Assembly: GCA_964526735.1 (NCBI GenBank)
Contig: CAZGLO010000052.1
Location: 1 to 24,650, forward strand
Direction: 5' to 3'
Length of the DNA stretch: 24,650 nucleotides
Source of the DNA: JAAUSY01 sp964526735
Lineage (GTDB): Bacteria; Chloroflexota; Chloroflexia; Chloroflexales; Chloroflexaceae
Shown: positions 1 through 6,667 of the stretch, piece by piece
Position numbering within the stretch: position 1 is the stretch's first letter
Layout of the letters: each line of letters begins with the position of its first letter
Notes under the pieces: generated by a model
Database searches by the model: none
Told to the model about the DNA's origin: nothing
What the model saw: only the letters and a program-made list of their open reading frames with translations
Program-made: the position numbers and the translations under genes

Positions 1-2
1 GC

Positions 3-155
3 AAATGCACCGTCACCGTGACGTATGGTATCACTCGTGTGCCGCCGAGTGAAGCTAATGCTGCGCTGCTGGAACGCCTGTGGCGGGGACATTCGACGAT
101 TGAAAGCCAGTCGCATCGGTGCCACGCACACTGGCATTCATCGGCGTTCCGGTGA
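3..155 (+). pseudogene. C-terminal remnant of an ISAs1-type transposase
   Basis: The frame beginning at base 3 reads through to TGA at 153-155 and gives a peptide containing YGITRVPPSEANAALLERLW, then RGHSTIES. This resembles the C-terminal part of ISAs1-family (H-repeat) DDE transposases, which have a Y-G-I-T-S-L block followed by R-G-H-W-x-I-E-N. After the IES the similarity is lost: the expected V-R-D-V-T-x-x-E-D block is absent and the frame ends in about 20 unrelated residues, so the copy is probably decayed or frameshifted. The 5' part lies outside the window. The family call is by motif memory only and is moderately sure. Confidence 0.5.
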
Positions 156-188
156 CTTTGACGTAGCCCTACTATAGCGGTTCCCCTC

Positions 189-217
189 TTGCTCTCGGGC
201 GAGCTTTCTGCTACACT
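189..217 (+). promoter_or_regulatory. Candidate sigma-70 promoter of the penicillin-binding protein gene
   Basis: TTGCTC (189-194) and TACACT (212-217) are separated by 17 bases. A start of transcription near 224 would leave only about 11 bases before the GTG at 235. This favours the ATG at 262 as the translation start. Matches to consensus are partial. Confidence 0.4.
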
Positions 218-261
218 ATCGGTGTGGATCAGTTGTGTCTATAGCCCGATGCACTCATCAT

Positions 262-1995
262 ATGCAAGCAACACGGATACTAACTCTCATAGGTGCTTTT
301 GCTCTTATTGTGTTTGGGATATTCCAGCCTATAGAGCTTGAGTCGCGGTGGCTTCTCTGTTTATGGGGAGCGGCCCCCCTGCTTGGTCTATTTGCGTGGT
401 TGAGCAAGCCACCAAAGGCGAAAGGACGCAGCCGCAGCGTCTACAATCTTGCGTTGGTGATAGGGGTCGGTTTTTCGTTGTTAAGCTTACAGCTTCTCCG
501 CCACCAAGTCGTGACGGCGAGCGAGGTCTACAACTACCTTCATATCGACCCTGAGACGAGCCAAACCACGACCAACATCCGCCCTATCCTCAACTCACAG
601 CGTGTCCTGCGTGGCAAAATCTTTGACCGCAATGGTATTCCGCTGGTCAACAGCCAGCCGGTGGAGGGGGGATATGCGCTGCGCACCTACCCACTCATCC
701 ACCACTTTACGCCAATGGCATTCAGCAATATCGTGGGATTTTTCAACACACGGTTTGGGGCAAGCGGGCTAGAGGCAACTTATGGCGACTATCTCAGTGG
801 TGAGCGTGGTAGTTCGTTTCTGAAGCTGCAAAATGAGCTATTGGGCAAGCCGCAAGTCGGCAATGATCTCCATCTCACGCTCAACGGCCATCTCCAAGCG
901 CGCGCATACAACCTTTTGGGCAGTTTGGGGTATGGGTCAGTGGTGGTGCTCAACCCCAAGACCGGCGCGGTGCTTGCAATGGCAAGTGTACCAGGGTTTG
1001 ATCCTCGTGGGTTGAGTTTCAACTATACGACCGATGATTGGTCAGGCGAACATACGCGCATCGATCAATATTGGCAGCAGATCAATGGGGCCGGAGCAGG
1101 CCAACCACTTATTAACCGCCCAACACAGGGTCTCTATGCGCCCGGGTCAACATTTAAAACGATCACGGCCATCGCCGCGCTGGAACACCCAGACGTTGCC
1201 CAGCCAGACGATATCCGCTGCTTCAACGAGCTAGAAACAGAATCTGGCGCGCCGCCGGTGGTCAATGCGGTTCCCAATCTCTCGTCACTTACGGGCGACC
1301 CCTCAAACCTTGAGCGGGTGTATGCCTATTCGTGTAATGTTGCGTTTGCGCAATATGCGCTCCGTTTGGGCAAAGAACGGTTTACGAAACAGGCCGAACG
1401 CTTCGATATCTTTGCGCCGCAGCATGTTCCCAAGTCGTACGACGGCTTTGAAGAGATCCCAACCTTTGCCAGCCGCCTCTACGTTGAGCCGGGGTTCTTA
1501 GATCGCAAGGCAGCGCTTGCTGATACGGGCTATGGCCAAGGTCAACTGTCGGTCACTCCTCTGCAGATGGCGATGGTCGCAGCATCGGTGGCGAGCGGCG
1601 GCGAGATGATGCGCCCCTACCTGGTGCAAGAAATCACGCGGCCTGATGGTGGGCTTGTCTATACCCAAGTGCCGCGTTCTATCCGCCGGACGATGTCTGC
1701 CGATACCGCTGCCAAAATGCGCGATAATATGCGTGCCGTTGGGCAATATGGCTTTGGGAGCGTGGTGAATATCGTGCCGGGCGTTATGGTTGGCGGCAAA
1801 TCGGGCACAGCCGAACACGTCCCCGGCCAGCCCCCTCATGCTTGGTTTTTGGCGATTGCGCCGGTGGAAGACCCACGCTATGCTGTCGCCGTGATGGTCG
1901 AGAGCGGGGGCGAAGGGAGTTCAGTTGGTGCGACACTGGCAGGGCAGGTGCTGCGAGAGGCATTTGCATTGGAGACAACCGCATCCTCTCCCTAA
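262..1995 (+). CDS. Class B penicillin-binding protein (FtsI/PBP2-type transpeptidase)
   Basis: This D,D-transpeptidase cross-links peptidoglycan on the outer face of the membrane. All three active-site motifs of penicillin-binding transpeptidases are present: S-T-F-K with nucleophile Ser about 296, S-C-N about 357-359 and K-S-G-T about 513-516 (numbering from ATG 262). The N-terminus holds about three hydrophobic segments (ILTLIGAFALIVFGIF, then WLLCLWGAAPLLGLFAWL, then VYNLALVIGVGFSLLSLQLL), more than the single anchor usual for class B PBPs. The short pedestal region (FDRNGIPL, then FSNIVGFFNTRFGASGLEATY) fits a small Chloroflexota- or actinobacterial-type PBP. The frame is also open to GTG 235, but neither start has a clear Shine-Dalgarno; ATG 262 is chosen from the candidate promoter at 189-217. 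Elongation versus division role cannot be decided here. Confidence 0.9.
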   Translation: MQATRILTLIGAFALIVFGIFQPIELESRWLLCLWGAAPLLGLFAWLSKPPKAKGRSRSVYNLALVIGVGFSLLSLQLLRHQVVTASEVYNYLHIDPETSQTTTNIRPILNSQRVLRGKIFDRNGIPLVNSQPVEGGYALRTYPLIHHFTPMAFSNIVGFFNTRFGASGLEATYGDYLSGERGSSFLKLQNELLGKPQVGNDLHLTLNGHLQARAYNLLGSLGYGSVVVLNPKTGAVLAMASVPGFDPRGLSFNYTTDDWSGEHTRIDQYWQQINGAGAGQPLINRPTQGLYAPGSTFKTITAIAALEHPDVAQPDDIRCFNELETESGAPPVVNAVPNLSSLTGDPSNLERVYAYSCNVAFAQYALRLGKERFTKQAERFDIFAPQHVPKSYDGFEEIPTFASRLYVEPGFLDRKAALADTGYGQGQLSVTPLQMAMVAASVASGGEMMRPYLVQEITRPDGGLVYTQVPRSIRRTMSADTAAKMRDNMRAVGQYGFGSVVNIVPGVMVGGKSGTAEHVPGQPPHAWFLAIAPVEDPRYAVAVMVESGGEGSSVGATLAGQVLREAFALETTASSP

Positions 1996-2016
1996 CGGCA
2001 AAACTCAGCACCAGAA

Positions 2017-2039
2017 GATGCAGAATTAGATCTTGCATC
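2017..2039 (+). other. Imperfect hairpin downstream of the PBP gene
   Basis: GATGCAGA (2017-2024) pairs with TCtTGCATC (2031-2039, one bulged T) around a 6-base loop. It lies 21 bases after the PBP stop and lacks a following T-run, so it is a poor intrinsic terminator. It could instead be a degenerate left-end hairpin for the omega-RNA-like end at 2073-2127, but no TTAC/AAAG pair accompanies it. Confidence 0.3.
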
Positions 2040-2072
2040 GCGGACTCCATACGCTTCAAACCTGATACTTGT

Positions 2073-2127
2073 GGAGTGGGGCGGCACTCCCTTGAAGCCC
2101 ACGAGCTTTAGCCGTGGGAGCCGTCAC
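2073..2127 (+). ncRNA. Orphan omega-RNA-like IS200/IS605 right end
   Basis: A first stem GGAGTG (2073-2078) / CACTCC (2085-2090) closes a GGGCGG loop. A second stem CCCACG-A-GC (2098-2106) / GC-CGTGGG (2111-2118) has a TTTA loop and one bulged A. GAAG sits immediately 5' of this stem and TCAC (2124-2127) begins 6 bases beyond its foot. This is the layout of IS200/IS605 right ends, which double as the 3' scaffold of the TnpB guide RNA. No tnpB or tnpA reading frame and no convincing left end is nearby, so this is a remnant or an orphan scaffold. If transcribed, for example by read-through from the PBP gene, the guide would start at 2128. Confidence 0.6.
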
Positions 2128-2168
2128 TGATACCCCCATCTTTGATATAGGTGTTTGCAGTCGTGCGG

Positions 2169-2205
2169 GGCACCCAGCGTGCCTGCCATCGTATCCAGTC
2201 GATGG
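2169..2205 (+). other. Two adjacent small hairpins upstream of the S41 gene
   Basis: GGCAC (2169-2173) / GTGCC (2179-2183) with a 5-base loop is followed at once by CCATCG (2186-2191) / CGATGG (2200-2205) with an 8-base loop. They lie 61 to 97 bases before the S41 start and may shape its leader or be leftover mobile-element sequence. No T-run follows. Confidence 0.3.
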
Positions 2206-2241
2206 GACTCTCAATAGAGGGTTGGCGTGCAAGAACATTCC

Positions 2242-2257
2242 TAGGTTCTCGAACCTA
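2242..2257. promoter_or_regulatory. 16-bp palindrome, possible operator for the S41 gene
   Basis: TAGGTTCTCGAACCTA has two 7-base arms around a central TC and ends 8 bases before the ATG at 2266. Such a position fits a repressor site or an mRNA stem that covers the ribosome landing site. No convincing promoter or Shine-Dalgarno is seen next to it. Confidence 0.4.
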
Positions 2258-2265
2258 ACGATATT

Positions 2266-3861
2266 ATGATACGAATGCTGTTTCGCTCGATCTGGATCCT
2301 TCTGCCCGGAACCATTGCCTTTCTGATAGGGTTTTCGATACTCACCGATGTCTCCCTATCCCATTCGTTGGCAGAAGCAGATGTGCGTATTGCGCCTTCA
2401 CCAACACTCCATCCAACTGCTTCTCCTACTCAGACTGGTGCGGGCCATTTCGGCGTGGAAGCTCGTCGTACCCTCTCATCGACAGCATCTTTGTCATCGC
2501 CGCCGTCAGTACCGTCGTCAATACCGTCGTCAATACCGTCATCAGCCACGACAGTATCGCTGACAGCCACGACACCAGCCACGATATCTCCCACTGCCAC
2601 GGCAAATTCATTGACAACCACCGTAACGACAACTGCCACCCCCACCGCAATCACCCCCTCGGAGGCTGTCATCTCCATTTCTGTCTCTTCACATTCAGAC
2701 ACAGTCACCCCCAACCCCTCCCCCTCAGCCAAGCTCATCCCGCTCACTGCCCGCAAACGCATGTTTGAGGAAGTGTGGCGCACGGTGAACGAGAACTACC
2801 TCTATCCCGACTTCCACGGCCTCGATTGGGAAGCGGTATACCAACAATTTGCTCCCCGTGTTGCGGAAACAACCAGCGATGAGTCCTTTTATGCGCTACT
2901 GACCGAGATGGTCGAACAGCTTGGCGATCACCATTCACGTTTCCTTGCGCCGCAGGACGCCGTGATAGAGAAGGTCAGTGCTACGGGTAACGAACGCCGC
3001 GTGGGTATCGGAGTTATCGCGACAACCACCCCCAATGGCGCATTGATCCAACAAGTCTTGCCTGGCAGCCCTGCGGAGAAAGCAGGCCTTCGTCCTCGTG
3101 ACCGCATCATTGCGGTAGATGGCGAAACTTGTCAGGAGGAGGAGTGCAGCGAGATTGAAGGGCCTATCGGCAGCCAAGTGCGGCTCACCGTTATCCGCCC
3201 AGGGGAGCATGCCCGCGATATTGTGGTCACGCGGCAGCATATCCAGATACGCGTCACGCCTACCGTCCGCCGCTTGGAGGGCGATATTGGCTATATTCGT
3301 ATCCCGTCGCTGTGGGTGCGCGATATGTCAGAGCATGTGAGCGGGGGATTGACCGACCTCGTCATTGAGAAGCCTATCAACGGCCTTATCTTGGATGTGC
3401 GCGGCAATCCAGGCGGGTGGCGTGATGTGCTCGTCAGCGTATTGAGCCACTTTGTGCGCGGCGATGTGGGCGTGTTCTTCGATAGACATTCGACCATGCC
3501 GCTCATTGTCAAGCAGGGGGGCGGGCCTGATTTGCGGCATGTCCCGCTGGTGGTGCTCATAGATAACACCTCCTCCTCATACGCCGAAGTGCTTGCGGCC
3601 ATCTTGCAGGTAGAAACAGGCGCAACAGTGATTGGCGTGCCATCATTGGGCAATACAGAGACGATCTATGCCTATGAGTTGGCGGGTGGCGGGCGGTTGT
3701 GGTTGGCGCAGGAAGGTTTCCGGCTCTCCAATGGGGTGAATTTGGAGGGGCAAGGCGTTCGGCCCGATATCACCATCGATGTTGATTGGTCGCAGTTCCG
3801 CGAAGAGCGCGAAAAGGATGATCCGCACATCCAAGAAGCCTTGCGATTGCTATCGCCATAG
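2266..3861 (+). CDS. S41-family (C-terminal processing-like) peptidase homologue with PDZ domain
   Basis: The order is: signal anchor (residues about 8-30), a long Ser/Thr/Pro-rich linker (about 42-160), the helical N-terminal S41 region (FEEVWRTVNENYLYPDF, then LGDHHSRFL), a PDZ domain (about 244-290, GIGVIATTTPNGALIQQVLP then GSPAEKAGL), and the S41 core (about 330-520, ILDVRGNPGGW). The protein should sit outside the membrane. By alignment to E. coli Tsp (Ser430, Asp441, Lys455) the serine is Ser438 in NTSSSYAEVL, but the Asp position is Val449 and the Lys position is Asn463 in SLGNTE. I recall GN-E forms in other Chloroflexota S41 proteins, so this looks like a subfamily trait. Activity by the Ser-Lys mechanism is doubtful. 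The start at 2266 has no strong Shine-Dalgarno; ATG 2275 is an alternative. Confidence 0.85.
   Translation: MIRMLFRSIWILLPGTIAFLIGFSILTDVSLSHSLAEADVRIAPSPTLHPTASPTQTGAGHFGVEARRTLSSTASLSSPPSVPSSIPSSIPSSATTVSLTATTPATISPTATANSLTTTVTTTATPTAITPSEAVISISVSSHSDTVTPNPSPSAKLIPLTARKRMFEEVWRTVNENYLYPDFHGLDWEAVYQQFAPRVAETTSDESFYALLTEMVEQLGDHHSRFLAPQDAVIEKVSATGNERRVGIGVIATTTPNGALIQQVLPGSPAEKAGLRPRDRIIAVDGETCQEEECSEIEGPIGSQVRLTVIRPGEHARDIVVTRQHIQIRVTPTVRRLEGDIGYIRIPSLWVRDMSEHVSGGLTDLVIEKPINGLILDVRGNPGGWRDVLVSVLSHFVRGDVGVFFDRHSTMPLIVKQGGGPDLRHVPLVVLIDNTSSSYAEVLAAILQVETGATVIGVPSLGNTETIYAYELAGGGRLWLAQEGFRLSNGVNLEGQGVRPDITIDVDWSQFREEREKDDPHIQEALRLLSP
2511..2544 (+). repeat. 12-bp in-frame tandem repeat in the S41 linker
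   Basis: ACCGTCGTCAAT occurs twice exactly (2511-2522, 2523-2534) and a third partial copy ACCGTCATCA follows. The repeat keeps the frame and encodes the Pro-Ser-Ser-Ile units of the linker, so copy number could vary without breaking the protein. Confidence 0.75.
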
Positions 3862-3876
3862 CCCGCCTCCTGCTCA

Positions 3877-3906
3877 ATATCAGTCGATATCAGTCGATAT
3901 CAGTCG
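3877..3906 (+). repeat. Three exact 10-bp direct repeats upstream of gatA
   Basis: ATATCAGTCG is repeated three times without interruption (3877-3886, 3887-3896, 3897-3906), then ATTGG follows. The period is close to one turn of the helix. The array ends 28 bases before the gatA -10 element (3935-3940), a position suited to a regulator binding one face of the DNA. A neutral microsatellite is the alternative. Confidence 0.7.
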
Positions 3907-3931
3907 ATTGGCCCAGTTCACGCTCCATTCG

Positions 3932-3940
3932 TGGTACAAT
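3932..3940 (+). promoter_or_regulatory. Extended -10 promoter of gatA
   Basis: TGG followed by TACAAT (3935-3940) makes a TGN extended -10 element. No good -35 lies at 16-18 bases, as often with extended -10 promoters. Transcription would start near 3947, giving a leader of about 44 bases for gatA-dprA. Confidence 0.5.
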
Positions 3941-3990
3941 AGGCCCAACCCAAGGCAAAAGCATAGAAAGAGCATATTCCGAAGAGTTCT

Positions 3991-5448
3991 ATGACAGCGT
4001 TACATACCCTGACAATCCGTGAAGCACGTACGGCCCTCGATGCAGGCGATACCACCTCCGTCGCGCTCACAGAGGCCATCCTGAGACGCATCTCTGCGGT
4101 TGAGCCAAAAGTCCACGCCTACATCACGGTGACGGCGGACAAAGCCCTTGAGCAGGCCCGACGCGCCGATGAGGAGCGAAACAACGGTGCTACCCACTCT
4201 GCCCTCCACGGCATTCCCATCGCCATCAAGGATGTTATCTGCACCAACGGCACGCGAACCACGTGTGCATCGCGGATGCTAGAAGAGTTTGTGCCGCCCT
4301 ACGATGCGACCGTCGTTGAGCGGCTCTCTGCCGCGGGCAGTGTCTTGCTTGGCAAGCTGAACTGCGATGAGTTTGCGATGGGGTCGAGCACGGAGAATAG
4401 TGGGTTTTTCCACACCTGCAACCCGTGGGATGTCTCCCGCGTCCCGGGCGGCAGCAGCGGCGGGAGTGCGGCGGCGGTCGCGGCGGGAGAAGCTCCGGCC
4501 ACCCTCGGCACCGATACCGGCGGGAGTATCCGCCAACCTGCGTCTCTCTGCGGCGTGAGCGGCCTCAAGCCGACGTATGGGCGGGTCAGCCGCTATGGGC
4601 TGATTGCCTATGCCTCGTCGCTTGACCAGATAGGCCCCCTCGCCCGCACGGTCGAAGACCTTGCCCTGATGATGGAGGTGATTGCCGGACACGATGGCAA
4701 TGATGGTACGAGTGCCTCTTCGCCCGTCCCCGCCTACTCGCAAGCGCTGACAGGCGATATTCGCGGGCTACGCATCGGTATCCCCAAAGAGTATTTCGTT
4801 GAAGGGCTTGACGAAGGGGTGGAAAAGACCACCCGTGAAGCCATCGCCGCGCTGCGTGAGCTTGGGGCGGAGATTGTGGATGTTTCTCTGCCGCACACCA
4901 GCTATGCGCTCCCCTGCTACTACATCATCGCGCCCGCAGAAGCAAGTTCCAACCTCAACCGCTATGACGGCGTGCGCTATGGACTGCGCGTCCCCGGCGA
5001 GTCGCTGTGGGAAGAGATTGAGACGACACGTGGACACGGGTTTGGGGCCGAAGTCCGGCGGCGCATTATGTTGGGAACATATGCCCTGTCGGCGGGCTAT
5101 TACGACGCCTACTACCACCGCGCCCAACAAGTCCGCACGCTCATCCGCCGCGACTTTGAGCATGTTTTTGCAGAGGTTGATTTGCTGGTTACGCCTACCT
5201 CGCCAACGGTCGCCTTCCCCATTGGGCAGAAAGTGGATGACCCCGTCTCTATGTATTTGAGCGATATTTTCACCCTTACCGCCAACTTAGCAGGGGTGCC
5301 GGGGTTAGTGGTGCCGTGTGGGTTTAGCAGCAATCTGCCGGTTGGGCTGCAACTGATTGGCAAGCCGTTTGATGAGGAGACGTTGTTGCGGGTGGGCGAT
5401 GCATACCAACGGATCACCACCTACCACCGCCAATCGCCAGAGCTGTAA
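3991..5448 (+). CDS. gatA: Asp-tRNA(Asn)/Glu-tRNA(Gln) amidotransferase subunit A
   Basis: GatA is the amidase subunit of the GatCAB complex. It releases ammonia from glutamine for transamidation of Glu-tRNA(Gln) or Asp-tRNA(Asn) in the cytoplasm. The amidase-signature triad is complete: Lys80 in HGIPIAIKDV, cis-Ser155 in VPGGSSGGSAAAV and nucleophile Ser179 in LGTDTGGSIRQPA, one residue offset from the S. aureus enzyme (79, 154, 178). Further family blocks are GKLNCDEFAMGSSTENS, VSGLKPTYGRVSRYGL and a C-terminal NLAGVPGLVVPCGF. The length of 485 aa is normal. The start has only a weak GAAGAG upstream. dprA follows after 12 bases, so the two are probably cotranscribed. gatB and gatC are not in the window. 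Confidence 0.97.
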   Translation: MTALHTLTIREARTALDAGDTTSVALTEAILRRISAVEPKVHAYITVTADKALEQARRADEERNNGATHSALHGIPIAIKDVICTNGTRTTCASRMLEEFVPPYDATVVERLSAAGSVLLGKLNCDEFAMGSSTENSGFFHTCNPWDVSRVPGGSSGGSAAAVAAGEAPATLGTDTGGSIRQPASLCGVSGLKPTYGRVSRYGLIAYASSLDQIGPLARTVEDLALMMEVIAGHDGNDGTSASSPVPAYSQALTGDIRGLRIGIPKEYFVEGLDEGVEKTTREAIAALRELGAEIVDVSLPHTSYALPCYYIIAPAEASSNLNRYDGVRYGLRVPGESLWEEIETTRGHGFGAEVRRRIMLGTYALSAGYYDAYYHRAQQVRTLIRRDFEHVFAEVDLLVTPTSPTVAFPIGQKVDDPVSMYLSDIFTLTANLAGVPGLVVPCGFSSNLPVGLQLIGKPFDEETLLRVGDAYQRITTYHRQSPEL

Positions 5449-5460
5449 GATGTCATCTCT

Positions 5461-6564
5461 ATGACCTATCCACCACATACGCGCTACTACCTTGGCTTCA
5501 ACTTAGTCCCTCGTATTGGCCCTATCCGGCTGCGCGCCCTGATGGAACGGTGTGGCTCGATTGAGGCGGCGTGGCAGAACGCATCGGCAAAAGACCTTGA
5601 GGCGGCGGGGGTGGATGAGAAAGCCCGCGGCAAGTTCTTTGAGAAGCGCGATACGATTGACCTTGATGCAGAAATGGAGCGCCTTGAGGCCAAGGGCGTT
5701 ACGATTGTCACACAAGAAGACGATAACTATCCCCGCCTCCTCCTAGAGACCCCCGCCCCACCACCGATGCTCTACGTTCGGGGGCGGTTCGATGAGCGGG
5801 ATTCGCTGGCGGTGGCCGTGGTGGGGACACGTTCTCCAAGCAGCTACGGCAAGCAGGTGACCCATATGCTCGTTCCTGAATTGGCCGCAAGTGGGGTGAC
5901 CATTGTGAGCGGCTTTGCGATGGGTATCGATGCACTTGCCCACCGTGCCGCGCTTGACGCAGGTGGCCGGACGATTGGTATCTTTGGCTGCGGCGTGGAT
6001 GTGATTTACCCCAGCCGCAACCAAGCAATGGTGGCAGAGATGATAGAGCAGGGGGCATTGGTCAGCGAGCTGCCGTTGGGGATGGAGCCGCACGCACTCA
6101 ACTTCCCCCCGCGCAACCGCATCATCTGCGGGATGTCGTTGGGCGTGGTGATTGTTGAGGCGGGGGAGAAGAGCGGCGCATTGATTACCGCAAAGTATGC
6201 GGGGGAGTATGGCCGCGATGTGTTTGCTATCCCCGGGTCGGTTTTCAGTGGCAAGAGTGCTGGCCCACACCGACTCATACACAACGGCGCACGGCTGGTG
6301 ACATGCGCTCAGGATATCCTTGACGAGCTTCAGTTGGAACGAGTCGCCGTGCAGCAAGAGATGATCGCAGAGCTGCCGGAAGACCCCACCGAAGCCACGC
6401 TCCTAAGCCACCTCTCTGCCGAGCCGATATACATTGATGACCTCTGTCGGGCGAGCGGCATGGCGGCGGCGGAGGTGTCGGCATACCTGTCGCTGCTCTC
6501 TCTCAAGGGCTATGTCCATGAGCCATCGCCTTCGTGGTGGTGTACGCTGCGTCCAACAAAATAA
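5461..6564 (+). CDS. dprA: DNA-processing protein DprA
   Basis: DprA binds single-stranded DNA taken up in natural transformation and loads RecA on it in the cytoplasm. Residues about 8-60 form a helical N-terminal region (LVPRIGPIRLRALMERCGSI), followed by the Rossmann-like DprA domain: VVGTRSPSSYG (about 121-130), SGFAMGIDALAHRAAL (150-165), GCGVDVIYPSRN (176-187), PPRNRIICGMSLGVVIVEAG (216-235), FAIPGS and GPHRLIHNGA (268-277). The C-terminal 70 residues resemble the winged-helix (DML1-like) domain of longer DprA proteins. Length 367 aa is typical. It lies 12 bases after gatA, and the next gene has its own promoter. No competence pilus or ComEC gene is visible, so competence itself is not shown. 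Confidence 0.95.
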   Translation: MTYPPHTRYYLGFNLVPRIGPIRLRALMERCGSIEAAWQNASAKDLEAAGVDEKARGKFFEKRDTIDLDAEMERLEAKGVTIVTQEDDNYPRLLLETPAPPPMLYVRGRFDERDSLAVAVVGTRSPSSYGKQVTHMLVPELAASGVTIVSGFAMGIDALAHRAALDAGGRTIGIFGCGVDVIYPSRNQAMVAEMIEQGALVSELPLGMEPHALNFPPRNRIICGMSLGVVIVEAGEKSGALITAKYAGEYGRDVFAIPGSVFSGKSAGPHRLIHNGARLVTCAQDILDELQLERVAVQQEMIAELPEDPTEATLLSHLSAEPIYIDDLCRASGMAAAEVSAYLSLLSLKGYVHEPSPSWWCTLRPTK

Positions 6565-6596
6565 TATTGCGACAGGTCATAGTTGGTGCTATGCCA

Positions 6597-6626
6597 TTGC
6601 GGATGCGCTCAAGAGTGGGCTATAAT
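6597..6626 (+). promoter_or_regulatory. Sigma-70-like promoter of the FHA-GAF-cyclase operon
   Basis: TTGCGG (6597-6602) and a perfect TATAAT (6621-6626) are 18 bases apart. Transcription would start near 6633 and the leader to ATG 6668 would be about 35 bases, containing AGGA 5 bases before the start. Confidence 0.65.
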
Positions 6627-6667
6627 ACTGACAAGTTTCAACTGCACATACTTGGATCAGGAAGCCC

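Noticed and set aside
3877..3906. Possible replication iterons
   Set aside because: Only three 10-bp copies, no initiator gene or AT-rich unwinding region nearby.
5743..6357. 204-codon open frame on - inside dprA
   Set aside because: Shadow of a well-conserved gene; no recognisable domain.
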